Part shown: positions 16,343 through 24,915 of the stretch, piece by piece | Numbering within the stretch: position 1 is the stretch's first letter | Layout: each line of letters starts with the position of its first letter | Assembly (NCBI GenBank): GCA_963830065.1 | Contig: CAWHLA010000008.1 | Location: 124,001 to 188,000 of the forward strand | DNA length: 64,000 bases | DNA from: JACCZR01 sp963830065 | GTDB taxonomy: Bacteria > Actinomycetota > Thermoleophilia > Solirubrobacterales > Thermoleophilaceae | Direction: 5' to 3' | Notes under the pieces: model-generated | Databases searched by the model: none | Seen by the model: the letters and a program-made list of their open reading frames with translations, nothing else | Told to the model about the DNA's origin: nothing | Position numbers and translations under genes: made by a program

Positions 16343-16348
16343 TATGGT
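16343..16348 (+). promoter_or_regulatory. -10 box TATGGT, decides start 16356
   Basis: TATGGT ends 7 bases before ATG 16356. The other in-frame ATG (16344) lies within the box itself. The opposite-strand -10 box of the SDR gene (16331-16336) is only 6 bases away. Confidence 0.55.
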
Positions 16349-16355
16349 CGGCCGC

Positions 16356-16739
16356 ATGGACTTCAAGCTGCAGGTGGTTCTCATCCCGGTGTCCGACGTC
16401 GACCGAGCACGCGACTTCTACTCCGAGCAGGTGGGCTTCAACCTCGACCACGACGTCTCGCCGACCGAGGAGATGCGGGTCGTGCAACTGACGCCGCGCG
16501 GCTCCGACTGCTCCATCGTTCTCGGGGAGGGCCTGCCCCAGGGCGAGCCGGGCTCGCTGAAGGGAGTGCAGCTCACGGTCGACGACGTCGACGCCGCACG
16601 CGCGCAGCTCTCCGAGGGCGGCGTACAGGTCTCCGACGTCGTGCAGATGGGTCCCGAGGGCACACCCGGCTCGCGCTACGTGTTCTTCGAGGACCCCGAC
16701 GGCAACAGCTGGGCGGTCCAGGAGTACAAGGCCGAGTAG
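16356..16739 (+). CDS. VOC-superfamily protein
   Basis: A 127-residue vicinal oxygen chelate protein: FKLQVVLIPVSDVDRARDFY at the start, a central LTPRGSDCSIVLGEG, and the last strand RYVFFEDPDGNSWAVQE with the Glu ligand position. Its stop shares a base with the GTG start of npdG (TAGTG), so the two are translationally coupled and the gene may act with F420 biochemistry. It may bind or bleach a small molecule; the substrate is unknown. Confidence 0.8.
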   Translation: MDFKLQVVLIPVSDVDRARDFYSEQVGFNLDHDVSPTEEMRVVQLTPRGSDCSIVLGEGLPQGEPGSLKGVQLTVDDVDAARAQLSEGGVQVSDVVQMGPEGTPGSRYVFFEDPDGNSWAVQEYKAE

Positions 16740-17404
16740 TGGAGCCCGTCCCGGTCATCGGCGGCACGGGAGCGCTCGGCTTCGGCCTGGCCGCCCGCTG
16801 GGCCCGCGCCGGGGTGCCCGTGGTCATCGGCTCGCGCGACGCGGGCCGCGCCGAGGAAGCGGCCGGCCGCATCAGCGAGGGCGACGCCCGCGGCATGGAG
16901 AACGCCGAGGCCGCCAAGCAGGGCCCGATCGTGTTCCTCACCGTCCCCTTCCGCAACCAGTCGGAGAACCTGACCAACCTCAAGGAGGTGCTCGAGCCCG
17001 GCCAGCTGCTGGTGGACGCCACCGTGCCGCTGGCCGCCGCGGTCTCGGGCAAGGCCACGCGGATGCTCGGCGTGCCCCAGGGATCGGCCGCGCAGCAAGC
17101 GCAGGAGATGGCCCCCGACGGCGTGACCGTCGTCAGCGCGCTGCACACCGTGAGCGCGCCGGTGCTGAACGACCTCGACGCCGAGCTGGACGAGGACGTG
17201 CTCATCTGCGGGGACAAGCGCGACGACAAGCGCCGAGTCGCCGAGGTGATCGCAATGATCGACGGCCTGCGGCCGGTGAACGCCGGACTGCTGGAGACCG
17301 CGCGGCTGGTCGAGGGCCTGACCCCCTTGCTGATCTCGGTCAACACGCGCCACAAGGTGCACGCGGGGATCAAGCTCACGGGCCTGCCGGAGCAGCTCTG
17401 GTAG
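16739..17404 (+). CDS. npdG: NADPH-dependent F420 reductase
   Basis: A 221-residue F420:NADP oxidoreductase. The NADP-binding strand is PVIGGTGALGFGLAARWA, followed by VVIGSRDAGRAEEAA. Further family signs are FLTVPFRNQ, LLVDATVPL and the C-terminal ETARLVEGLTPLLISVNTRH. It passes hydride between NADPH and F420, so the cell can supply reduced F420. It sits directly in front of the F420 biosynthesis genes cofD, cofC and cofE, which fits. GTG start overlapping the VOC stop. Confidence 0.92.
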   Translation: MEPVPVIGGTGALGFGLAARWARAGVPVVIGSRDAGRAEEAAGRISEGDARGMENAEAAKQGPIVFLTVPFRNQSENLTNLKEVLEPGQLLVDATVPLAAAVSGKATRMLGVPQGSAAQQAQEMAPDGVTVVSALHTVSAPVLNDLDAELDEDVLICGDKRDDKRRVAEVIAMIDGLRPVNAGLLETARLVEGLTPLLISVNTRHKVHAGIKLTGLPEQLW

Positions 17405-18294
17405 CGCTGCTCTCGGGCGGCACGGGCGGCGCCAAGCTGGCCCGGGGGCTGGCCGAGCTGGACGAGTTGACCGTGGTCGCCAACACCGGCGACGACGCCG
17501 AGGTGTACGGGGTGCACGTGGCGCCGGACCCCGACCTCATCACCTACTGGCTCGCGGACGAGATCGACGAGCGCGGCTACGGCCTGCGCGACGACACCTG
17601 GGAGGTGATGGGCGCGCTCGAGCGCGCCGGGCGGCCCACGTGGTTCCGGCTGGGCGATCGCGACCTGTCCATGTGCCTCATCCGCACCGAGGAGCTGCGC
17701 CGCGGGGCGCGGCTGACCGACGCGCACGCCCGCGTAGTCGAGGCGATGGGCGTGACCGCCCGCGTGCTGCCGATGACCGACGAGGCCGCGCCTACGCGGG
17801 TACAGGCCGCCGGGCGCTGGTGGGACCTGCAGGAGTTCCTGATCGTCAACCGCGCGGAGGGGCCGGTCGAGGACGTGGACCTGGCCGCCGTGTCCTCGTC
17901 GGGCCCCACGCCGGAGGTGCTGGACGCGATCGCCTCGGCCAATGCGGTGGTGATCGGGCCCTCGAACCCGGTCATCTCCATCGGGCCGATCCTGGCGCTG
18001 CCGGGGATGCACGAGGCGCTGGTCGCCACCTCCGCGCCGGTGGTCGCCGTCAGCCCCTTCGTGGGGGGGGAGGTGCTCAAGGGCCCGACCGCGGCGTTCT
18101 GCGAACACGCCGGCATCGCGCCGAGCGCGGAGGGGATCGCCGACGTGCTCTCCGAGGTCATCGACGGGGTGGTGGCCGACGAGCCCGTGAGCGGGCTGCC
18201 CTCTCTCCAGGCCGACACGCGGATGGACGACCTCCCGTCGCGGATCGAGGTCGCGCGAAAGACCCTCGACTTTGCGGCGTCTCTGCGCCGCTGA
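17398..18294 (+). CDS. cofD: 2-phospho-L-lactate transferase CofD (probable CTG start)
   Basis: A 298-residue enzyme that joins the phospholactyl group to the deazaflavin FO to make F420-0. The essential N-terminal loop VALLSGGTGGAKLARGL comes before the first usable ATG/GTG/TTG codon (TTG 17467), so translation must start upstream. CTG 17398, with GGAG 5 bases before it, is the only fitting codon; it overlaps the end of npdG. Other family signs are VVANTGDDAEVYG, the DLITYWLADEID segment, and NAVVIGPSNPVISIGPIL. Expected to be Mg-dependent. Function is confident; the start codon is inferred. Confidence 0.9.
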   Translation: MVALLSGGTGGAKLARGLAELDELTVVANTGDDAEVYGVHVAPDPDLITYWLADEIDERGYGLRDDTWEVMGALERAGRPTWFRLGDRDLSMCLIRTEELRRGARLTDAHARVVEAMGVTARVLPMTDEAAPTRVQAAGRWWDLQEFLIVNRAEGPVEDVDLAAVSSSGPTPEVLDAIASANAVVIGPSNPVISIGPILALPGMHEALVATSAPVVAVSPFVGGEVLKGPTAAFCEHAGIAPSAEGIADVLSEVIDGVVADEPVSGLPSLQADTRMDDLPSRIEVARKTLDFAASLRR

Positions 18295-18338
18295 GCAGGC
18301 CCACCCGCGCTACAGTCGCCCGCAAGGTCCCTCGGCCG

Positions 18339-19022
18339 ATGCGCACCATCGCCATCCTCCCCGTCAAGAGCTTCTACGCCGCGAAGCAGCGTCTGGGCGA
18401 GCTGCTGGCCGGAGGCGCCCGGCGCGCCCTCGCGCAGGCGATGTTCTCCGACGTGCTCGCTGCGCTGCGCCACGTTCCCGAGCTGGACGGCGTGGCTGTA
18501 GTCACCGGCAGCCGCGCAGCCGAGTGGGCGGCACGCTCCGAGCGGGTGCTGGTGCTTCCCGACCCCGCGGAGGACGGTCAGTCGGCCGCCGCGCAGATCG
18601 GCGTGCGCCATGCGCTGGCCCAGGGCTTCGAGCGGGCTCTGCTCGTGCCGGGCGACGCCCCGCTGCTCGACCCCGCCGAGCTGTCCGCCCTGCTCGAGCG
18701 CGAGGACGGACAGGCGGCGATCGTCCCCGACCGCCACGGCACCGGTACCAACGCCCTTCTGCTCTCTCCCCCCGACGCGTTCGAGCCCAGCTTCGGCCCG
18801 GACAGCCTCGCGCGCCACATCGCCGGCGCCGAGGCGGCCGGCGTCGACTTCTCCGTGGACGAGCTGCCCTCGCTGACGCTCGACGTGGACACCCCGGGCG
18901 ATCTGGCCGAGGTGGCCCGCCGCCTGGAGAGCCGGCGGGGCCTGGCGCCGCAGACTCGCGGTGCCCTCGCCCAGCTCGGGCGCATGGGCGCGCTCCCGGC
19001 GCCGGTGCCCGCGAGCGCCTGA
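18339..19022 (+). CDS. cofC: 2-phospho-L-lactate (or PEP) guanylyltransferase CofC
   Basis: A 227-residue nucleotidyltransferase. It begins IAILPVKSFYAAKQRLGELL, the GTP-binding region of the family, then VTGSRAAEW, LLVPGDAPLLDP (metal-binding Asp), and DRHGTGTNALLLSPP, ending TLDVDTPGDLAEV. It activates phospholactate or phosphoenolpyruvate with GTP for CofD. ATG 18339 has a weak AAGG 11 bases upstream; a TACAGT hexamer lies at 18311-18316, so the gene may have its own promoter within the cof operon. Confidence 0.9.
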   Translation: MRTIAILPVKSFYAAKQRLGELLAGGARRALAQAMFSDVLAALRHVPELDGVAVVTGSRAAEWAARSERVLVLPDPAEDGQSAAAQIGVRHALAQGFERALLVPGDAPLLDPAELSALLEREDGQAAIVPDRHGTGTNALLLSPPDAFEPSFGPDSLARHIAGAEAAGVDFSVDELPSLTLDVDTPGDLAEVARRLESRRGLAPQTRGALAQLGRMGALPAPVPASA

Positions 19023-19750
19023 GCGACTTCAGCGTCCATGTCGTGCGCGGCCTGCCCGAGGTCGGCGCCGGCGACGACCTGGCCGCGCTGCTGGCCGGCG
19101 CCGCGTCCTTCGAGCGCGGCGACGTGCTGGTCGTGGCCCACAAGGCGGTATCGAAGGCCGAGGGGCGGGTGCGAGAGCTCGCTTCGGTGGTGCCCGGCGA
19201 GCGCGCCCGGGAGCTGGCCGCCGAGCACGACAAGGACCCCCGGCTGGTGCAGGTGGTGCTCGACGAGACCGCCACGCTCTTGCGGGCCGACCACGGCGTG
19301 CTGATCTGCGAGACCCACCACGGGCTGATCTGCGCCAACGCGGGCGTGGACCAGTCCAACGCCCCCCAGGGCCACGCGATCCTGCTGCCGGCCGACCCCG
19401 ACGGCTCGGCCCGAGAGCTGCGCGCTCGCCTACCGGGGCGCCCCGCCGTGGTGATCAGCGACTCGTTCGGCAGGGCTTGGCGGCTGGGCCAGGTGGACGT
19501 GGCGATCGGCGCGGCCGGGCTGACGCCCCTGGACGACTGGCGCGGGCGAGCCGACGCCCACGGGCGCGAGCTGCGCGCGACGGCGCTGGCCACCGCCGAC
19601 GCCGTGGCGGCCGCCGCCGACCTGGCGCGGCGAAAGGACGCGGCCGAGCCCGCCGTGGTGGTACGAGGGCTCGGCCATCTGGTCACCGACGAGAACGGCC
19701 CCGGGGCGGCGTCGCTGCGGCGCCCGGCAGAGGACGACCTCTTCCGCTGA
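19019..19750 (+). CDS. cofE: F420-0:gamma-glutamyl ligase CofE (probable CTG start)
   Basis: A 243-residue single-domain CofE. Family signs: VVRGLPEVGAGDDLAALL at the N-terminus, VVAHKAVSKAEGRV, ETHHGLICANAGVDQSN, VVISDSFGRAWRLGQVDVAIG. It adds glutamates to F420-0 using GTP. The first strand (FSVHVVRGLPEV) precedes GTG 19043; CTG 19019 forms a CTGA overlap with the cofC stop and would include it. The FMN-reductase domain fused to FbiB in mycobacteria is absent here. Confidence 0.9.
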   Translation: MSDFSVHVVRGLPEVGAGDDLAALLAGAASFERGDVLVVAHKAVSKAEGRVRELASVVPGERARELAAEHDKDPRLVQVVLDETATLLRADHGVLICETHHGLICANAGVDQSNAPQGHAILLPADPDGSARELRARLPGRPAVVISDSFGRAWRLGQVDVAIGAAGLTPLDDWRGRADAHGRELRATALATADAVAAAADLARRKDAAEPAVVVRGLGHLVTDENGPGAASLRRPAEDDLFR

Positions 19751-19770
19751 GGCCCGGGTACGCTCGCCGC

Positions 19771-20130
19771 ATGAGCGACCGACTCGACTTCATCGGAGTT
19801 CCCTCGACCGACGCCGACCGCACGCGCGAGTTCTACGTGGAGACCCTGGGCCTACGCCCCGACGACAACAGCGACTACGAGTTCTGGATCGGGGAGACCT
19901 GCTTCGGGATCTGGGAGCCGGCGAAGATGGGCTTCGAGTTCCAGCCCCAGAAGAACGCCCATCCCGCCATCCACGTCGAGGACGTGGCGGCTACGCGCAA
20001 GGAGCTGGAGGCCAAGGGGGTGGAGTTCCGGGGCGACACGTTCGACACCGGCGTCTGCCATATGGCCCTGTTCACCGACCCTGACGGCAACGACCTCATG
20101 CTGCACCACCGCTACGCCCCGCGGGGGTGA
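19771..20130 (+). CDS. VOC-superfamily protein
   Basis: A 119-residue vicinal oxygen chelate protein: LDFIGVPSTDADRTREFY, then FWIGETCFGIWEP, HPAIHVEDVAATRKELE and the end MALFTDPDGNDLMLHHRY. The usual metal ligands are only partly kept, so it may bind rather than convert its ligand. TACGCT ends 6 bases before the ATG, which makes it a separate leaderless transcript just after cofE. It is the second VOC gene flanking the F420 cluster. Confidence 0.78.
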   Translation: MSDRLDFIGVPSTDADRTREFYVETLGLRPDDNSDYEFWIGETCFGIWEPAKMGFEFQPQKNAHPAIHVEDVAATRKELEAKGVEFRGDTFDTGVCHMALFTDPDGNDLMLHHRYAPRG

Positions 20131-20131
20131 G

Positions 20132-22315
20132 TCAGGCCGCCACCGGCGCCTCGTGGCGGGCGCGGATGTCGTAGAGCGTCCCGCGCTCGGCCGCCGGCCG
20201 GCCCGCGGCGTGGGCCGCGCCGATCAGGTCCGACGGCTCCAGTCGCACACCGTGGTAGGAGCCCGCGAGCCGCGAGATGTTCTCCTCCATCAGCGTCCCG
20301 CCGAGGTCGTTGACCCCCCAGCGCAGCGACTCGGTGGCGGCGTCGAGGCCCATCTTCACCCAGCTCGCCTGCAGGTTGGTGATCGACCGGCCCAGCGCCA
20401 GGCGAAAGGCCGCCGTGTGCTTGAGGTTCTCCTCCCGTGAGATCTCCTCGATGCCGTGCGTGCGGCCGAGCATGGTGTGGAAGGGGATGAAGGACAGCGG
20501 CACGAACTCGGTGATGCCACCGGTCCGCTCCTGCAGCGCGCGCACCACCCGCATGTGCTCGGCCAGCTCGTGTGGCTCCTCGATGTGCCCGAACATGACC
20601 GTCGAGGTCGAGCGCAGGCCGGCGCGGTGCGAGGCCTCGATCACCTCCACCCAGCGCGCGACGGGCAGCTTGTTCGGCGAGATGCGCTCTCGCACCCCGT
20701 CGTGCAGCACCTCGGCGGCGGTGCCCGGCGTGGAGCCCAAGCCCGCCTCGCGCAGCACGGCGAAGACCTCGTCGAGCGAGCGGTCGCGCGCCATGTGGTC
20801 GATCTCCATGGGCGAGAACGCGTGCAGGTGCAGCTCGGGCGCGGTCTCCTTGGCCAGTCGCAGCCAGCCCGCGTAATCCTCCAGCCCCCAGTCGGGGTGG
20901 ATGCCCGACTGCATACAGATCTCCGTGGCGCCGAAGGCCACCGCCTCGTGCACCCGGCGCACGAACTCCTCCTGGCCGTGCTCGTATGCGTCGGGTGAGC
21001 GCCGGCCCTGGCCGAAGCCGCAGAAGGCACAGCCCACCACGCACACGTTCGACACGTTGATGTTGCGGTTGACCACGAAGGTGACCGTGTCGCCGGCCAG
21101 CTCGGCGCGCAGCTCGTCGGCCGCCTGGCGCATGTCCTCGATCGCCTCCGGACGGGTCTCGGCGAACAGGGCGGCGAGCTCTTCCGCGCCCAGCGCCTCC
21201 CCCGCGCGGCCGCGCTCGATCGCGCGCGGCACGAGGTCGAGCTGAACCGGCGTGGAGTCGCGCCGTCCCGAGCCCCGGCGGGGGATGAAGCTCCAGTAGC
21301 GCGCCTTGACCACGTCCAGCACGCCCTGCTCGAGCCAGTCGGAGCCCATGTACTGCGGGTACACGCACAGCCGCTCGGTGAGCGCGTAGCCGCGCGGCTT
21401 GAGCTCCTTGCGCATCCGGTGTGGCGAGGGGAAGGGGTGCTCGGGCGAGATGTGGTCGCCGTTGGCCGACAGGCCGCCGAGGTCCGTCGCTCCCTCCTCG
21501 ACCAGCGGCAGCCACCAGTCGGACAGGTTGGGCGGGATCTGCACGCCCACGTCGGGCATCAGCCGCTTGGACTCGCGCACCAACCGCCGCATCTCGTCCA
21601 GGGACACGTCGCTGCCCCACGCGGGCATCGCCGCGGCCTCGCCCGCCGTCCCCTCGCGCTGGGCGGAGTCGGCGATCTCCGCCGGCTCGGCCCCGTAGTA
21701 GCGCGGGTGGGGCACGAAGTTCTGGAGGATCACCTCCTGCAGGTGGCCGTGCTCGGCGTGGACCTCAGCCAAGGCCTCCAGAGCGGCTACCCGCTCGTCC
21801 GGGGTCTCGCCGATCCCCACCAGGATCCCGCTGGTGAAGGGGATCTTCAGCTCGCCGGCTGCGCGGATGGTCTCCAGCCGCCGGGCCGGGTGCTTGGTCG
21901 GCGAGCCCTGGTGGACCACCAGGTCGGGGTTGACCGACTCGAGCATCAGCCCCTGCGACGCGGTCACCTCGCGCAGCCGCGCGAGGTCGTCACGGCCGAG
22001 GACGCCGAGGTTCGTGTGCGGCAACATCCCGCGCTCCAGAGCCCGCTCGCAGGCCCAGGCCACGTACGAGGTGAAGTCGGCGTGGCCGAGCTCGCTCAGC
22101 CGGTGTGCCACCTCCGGGTTGACCTCCGGCGACTCGCCGGTGAGCACGAGCAGTTCCTTGGCGCCGCGGCGCGATGCGTCGTCGAGCAGCTGCTCGACTT
22201 CATCCGGGGTGTAGAGGTGCGCCTGGTGGGTCGCGAAGGCGCAGTACTTGCAGTAGCAGCGGCACGTCCTCGACAGCGAGAGCGTGAAGTTGCGCGAGAA
22301 GGTGACCCGCCGCAT
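20132..22315 (-). CDS. fbiC: FO synthase (fused CofG-CofH, FbiC)
   Basis: A 727-residue fusion of two radical SAM domains. The N-terminal CofG domain has the cluster motif C-x3-C-x2-C in RTCRCYCKYCAF (Cys18, 22, 25). The C-terminal CofH domain starts about residue 385 and has its own cluster in VCVVGCAFCGF. Together they make the deazaflavin FO from tyrosine and the flavin precursor 5-amino-6-ribitylaminouracil. It faces the cof operon tail to tail. TAGCCT ends 9 bases before the ATG. The protein is shorter than mycobacterial FbiC, mainly at the N-terminus. Confidence 0.95.
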   Translation of the reverse strand: MRRVTFSRNFTLSLSRTCRCYCKYCAFATHQAHLYTPDEVEQLLDDASRRGAKELLVLTGESPEVNPEVAHRLSELGHADFTSYVAWACERALERGMLPHTNLGVLGRDDLARLREVTASQGLMLESVNPDLVVHQGSPTKHPARRLETIRAAGELKIPFTSGILVGIGETPDERVAALEALAEVHAEHGHLQEVILQNFVPHPRYYGAEPAEIADSAQREGTAGEAAAMPAWGSDVSLDEMRRLVRESKRLMPDVGVQIPPNLSDWWLPLVEEGATDLGGLSANGDHISPEHPFPSPHRMRKELKPRGYALTERLCVYPQYMGSDWLEQGVLDVVKARYWSFIPRRGSGRRDSTPVQLDLVPRAIERGRAGEALGAEELAALFAETRPEAIEDMRQAADELRAELAGDTVTFVVNRNINVSNVCVVGCAFCGFGQGRRSPDAYEHGQEEFVRRVHEAVAFGATEICMQSGIHPDWGLEDYAGWLRLAKETAPELHLHAFSPMEIDHMARDRSLDEVFAVLREAGLGSTPGTAAEVLHDGVRERISPNKLPVARWVEVIEASHRAGLRSTSTVMFGHIEEPHELAEHMRVVRALQERTGGITEFVPLSFIPFHTMLGRTHGIEEISREENLKHTAAFRLALGRSITNLQASWVKMGLDAATESLRWGVNDLGGTLMEENISRLAGSYHGVRLEPSDLIGAAHAAGRPAAERGTLYDIRARHEAPVAA

Positions 22316-22331
22316 CCGCTGGCCAGGCTAT

Positions 22332-23084
22332 CTAGCCGACAGGCTCCGCTCCACCTTCCTTCTTGCCTGGCGCGATGAACATCGTCACGTAGATGAACGC
22401 CGCCGCCAGGCCCCCCAGGATCGGCGCCAGCACATAGGCGAGAAGGAAGTCGGCGCCGCCGCCGAAGGCATCGGCCACAAGCGCGGGCCCGAAGGCGCGG
22501 GCGGGGTTCAGCCCCGCGCCCGTGAGCGGCGCGAACACCAGCGCCCCGAGGCCCAGCGTGAAGCCGATCGTGAGCGCCGCCCAATCCTTGTTGGAGCGGG
22601 GATTCACCGCCGCGCCGGCGACCGCCCAGACCAGGAAGAAGGTGCCGATGAACTCGGCCAGCATGCCGAGGCCCACCTTCTCCCCGAGGCGATCTGAGAT
22701 GGCGGGGGCGCCGTAGTTCTGCGCCTCGGCGTTGGGGAACTCGGTGAACAGCGCACGCACCAGCAGGGCGGCCGCGACCCCGCCGGCCAGCTGGGCGACC
22801 ACGTAGATGACGGCGTCCGGGGGCCGGATCTGCTTGGTGGCGGCCAGCGCAATGGTGATCGCGGGGTTGAAGTTGGCACCGGACACGGTGGCCATCGTCT
22901 GGATCAGGAAGAACAGCGCAAAGGCATGCACCAGGCCGATCAGCACGAAATCCGAGATGCGCTCGCTCACGAAGACGCACACCGCCGAGCAGATGAAGAA
23001 GGTCAGCGCGAAGGTGCCGATGAACTCGGCGACGTAGGCGGCGGGTCCCCGCTCGGGCGGGGCGGCGGCGTCTGGCTCGGCCAC
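22332..23084 (-). CDS. MIP-family channel (aquaporin)
   Basis: A 250-residue channel with six helices and the two half-helix boxes: GANFNPAITIALAA (first NPA) and GAGLNPARAFGP (second NPA). An unusual run, AAAPPERGPA, precedes helix 1. The Arg after the second NPA is that of the selectivity filter. Water is the likely solute. GTG 23084 has TAGACT ending 6 bases upstream, so it is leaderless and divergent from the binding-protein gene at 23125. Confidence 0.9.
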   Translation of the reverse strand: MAEPDAAAPPERGPAAYVAEFIGTFALTFFICSAVCVFVSERISDFVLIGLVHAFALFFLIQTMATVSGANFNPAITIALAATKQIRPPDAVIYVVAQLAGGVAAALLVRALFTEFPNAEAQNYGAPAISDRLGEKVGLGMLAEFIGTFFLVWAVAGAAVNPRSNKDWAALTIGFTLGLGALVFAPLTGAGLNPARAFGPALVADAFGGGADFLLAYVLAPILGGLAAAFIYVTMFIAPGKKEGGAEPVG

Positions 23085-23124
23085 GCGGGCAGTCTAGACG
23101 CGCCCCCGGCGTAGAGTCAGCGGC

Positions 23125-24066
23125 GTGAGGCGGCTGGTCCTTCTTGGTGCAGTCGCGGCTGCGCTCGTCGGCGGATGCGGGGAAAAAGAGGACGCGCTCG
23201 GCCCGCGCCAGGTCGACCTCGCGCTGGACTTCCAGCCCAACGCCAACCACGCCGGCGTCTACGCGGCAGCCCGCACTGGGGCCGACCGCCGGCAGGGGCT
23301 GAAGCTGCGGGTCCGGGCGCCGTCGGCCTCGACGGACTCGATCAAGCTCCTCACCGCCCGGCGGGTCGACCTCGCCCTGGTGGACATCCACGACCTCGCG
23401 CTGGCCCGCCAGCGCGGCCAGGACCTCGTCGGGGTCGCCCCCGTGGTCAAGGAGCCGCTGGCCGCGGTCATCGCCCGGCGGGGCGTCGCCCGCCCGCGCT
23501 CCCTTGAGGGCCGCAGGGTGGGTCTGAGCGGCCTCCCCTCGGACACCGCCGTGCTGCGCTCGGTGATCTCTGACGACGGCGGCAACCCCCGCCGCGCGCG
23601 TCAGGTGACGATCGGGTTCTCCGCGGTCCGCAGCTTGATCTCGAAGCGCGTGGACGCGGTGGTCGCCTTCTGGAACGCCGAAGGCGTTGCGCTGCGTCGC
23701 GTGGGGGTCCCCACGCGCGAGTTCCGCGTCTCCGACCACGGTGCTCCCCGCTACCCCGAGCTCGTCCTGACCGCCCGCCGCGAGACCGTGGATCGGGACC
23801 CTCAGCTGATCACCAAGACCGTGGCCGCGCTGGAGCAGGGCGCCCGGGCGGCCCTGGCCGACCGGCCGGCGGCGGTCAAGCAGATCGCGGAGCGCTCGGG
23901 CCAGGAGCCGAAGCTGACCGCCCAGCAGCTCGACGCCACGGCGCCCGCCCTCAAGCCGCCGCTGCGGTTCGACCGCCGCGCGCTGCAGGACTTCGCCGCA
24001 TTCGACCTGCGCTTTGGCGTGATCGACCGCCCGCTCGACGTCCAGCGGGCCTTCGACCTACGCTGA
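23125..24066 (+). CDS. THI5/NMT1-like ABC substrate-binding lipoprotein
   Basis: A 313-residue lipoprotein (lipobox VGGC near residue 18). The mature start LALDFQPNANHAGVYAA is the signature of the ThiY/RibY/SsuA group that binds pyrimidines, riboflavin or sulfonates. RVDLALVDIHDLALA continues the fold. No permease or ATPase gene is adjacent, so its partners are elsewhere. TAGAGT ends 7 bases before the GTG. The ligand is not determinable; a thiamine precursor or riboflavin is the best guess. The 3' end overlaps the convergent acetyltransferase by nine bases. Confidence 0.8.
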   Translation: MRRLVLLGAVAAALVGGCGEKEDALGPRQVDLALDFQPNANHAGVYAAARTGADRRQGLKLRVRAPSASTDSIKLLTARRVDLALVDIHDLALARQRGQDLVGVAPVVKEPLAAVIARRGVARPRSLEGRRVGLSGLPSDTAVLRSVISDDGGNPRRARQVTIGFSAVRSLISKRVDAVVAFWNAEGVALRRVGVPTREFRVSDHGAPRYPELVLTARRETVDRDPQLITKTVAALEQGARAALADRPAAVKQIAERSGQEPKLTAQQLDATAPALKPPLRFDRRALQDFAAFDLRFGVIDRPLDVQRAFDLR

Positions 24067-24555
24067 CCTGCCCCGCGCGAAGCGCCACACCAGCTTCTCC
24101 CGCTCGCGGGCCTCACCGTCGAACACGAACGCCGCCTTCTCCAGCACCCGGTTCGACGCGTTGCGCTCGGCCAGCGTGTGGGCGATGACCCTGGTCACCT
24201 CCTCGGAGGCGAACGCCTCCTCGAGCATCCGCTCCACCGACGCCGTGGCCAACCCGCGTCCGCGCCGGCTCTCGGCGATCTCGTAGCCCAGCTCGACCGT
24301 GCCCTCGCTGGGAGGGCCCTTGAACCCACCCCAGCCCACCAGCTCGGCCGGCTCGACGGCAACGAACAACCGTGTCCCCCAGGCCGACGCCGAAGGCTCT
24401 CGCTCGAGTCGTGTGCGAGTGGCCTCGAGCGCACCGGCGAAGGTGGCCCATCCCTCCACCACCGGAACCCCGAGTGCCCGCGACAGCTCGGCGTCTCCCG
24501 CCAGCGCAGCCTCGATCAGCGGGAGGTCGGGCCGGACGAGCCTGACCGCGGTCAA
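24058..24555 (-). CDS. GNAT-family N-acetyltransferase
   Basis: A 165-residue acetyltransferase starting at TTG 24555, which overlaps the previous stop as TTGA. It starts LTAVRLVRPDLPLIEAALAG, has the acetyl-CoA loop ESRRGRGLATASVERMLE and the later NASNRVLEKAAF segment typical of RimJ/RimL-like enzymes. It transfers acetyl from acetyl-CoA to an amine; the target is unknown. Last gene of a three-gene operon that starts at 25278. Confidence 0.85.
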   Translation of the reverse strand: MTAVRLVRPDLPLIEAALAGDAELSRALGVPVVEGWATFAGALEATRTRLEREPSASAWGTRLFVAVEPAELVGWGGFKGPPSEGTVELGYEIAESRRGRGLATASVERMLEEAFASEEVTRVIAHTLAERNASNRVLEKAAFVFDGEAREREKLVWRFARGRSA

Positions 24556-24911
24556 CCGGTACTGGCCAGCGCCTCCACCAGCGCAGGGCCCTCCCGGGCC
24601 ATGCGCGAGCGCGGCACCACGCGGTCGAAGCCGGCCGCCTCGGCCCGCTTCTTGGTCTCCACGTCCACGTGGGAGTAGAAGCCCAGCGTCCACACGCCGT
24701 CCAGGGCCCCCTGGTCGCGCAGGCGCTCGATGGCGGAGGAGCCGTCGAGGTCGGGGTCGGTCAGGTCGACCACCAGCACGTCGCCCTTCTCGGCCGTGGC
24801 CCGCACCGCCTCCGGGTCGTCCCAGCGCTGGACGTCGTGACCTGCCGCCCGCAGCGCGCCCTCGATCTTCGATCCGAACAGCAGCTCGGGGCACAGCAGC
24901 GCGACCCTCAT
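24552..24911 (-). CDS. Receiver-like domain protein
   Basis: A 119-residue protein shaped like a response regulator receiver: strand RVALLCPELLF, LVVDLTDPDLDGSSAIERL with an Asp at the phospho-acceptor strand, LGFYSHVD where Thr/Ser is expected, and AAGFDRVVPRSRM in the position of the conserved Lys (here Arg). The acidic pair near residue 8 is replaced (CPE), so phosphorylation is doubtful and it may be a pseudo-receiver. It sits 4 bases after the upstream gene. Confidence 0.65.
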   Translation of the reverse strand: MRVALLCPELLFGSKIEGALRAAGHDVQRWDDPEAVRATAEKGDVLVVDLTDPDLDGSSAIERLRDQGALDGVWTLGFYSHVDVETKKRAEAAGFDRVVPRSRMAREGPALVEALASTG

Positions 24912-24915
24912 GGCG

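Noticed and set aside
20132..21620. Second reading frame along fbiC on the minus strand
   Set aside because: Arg/Gly-rich shadow frame; the real frame carries both radical SAM cluster motifs.
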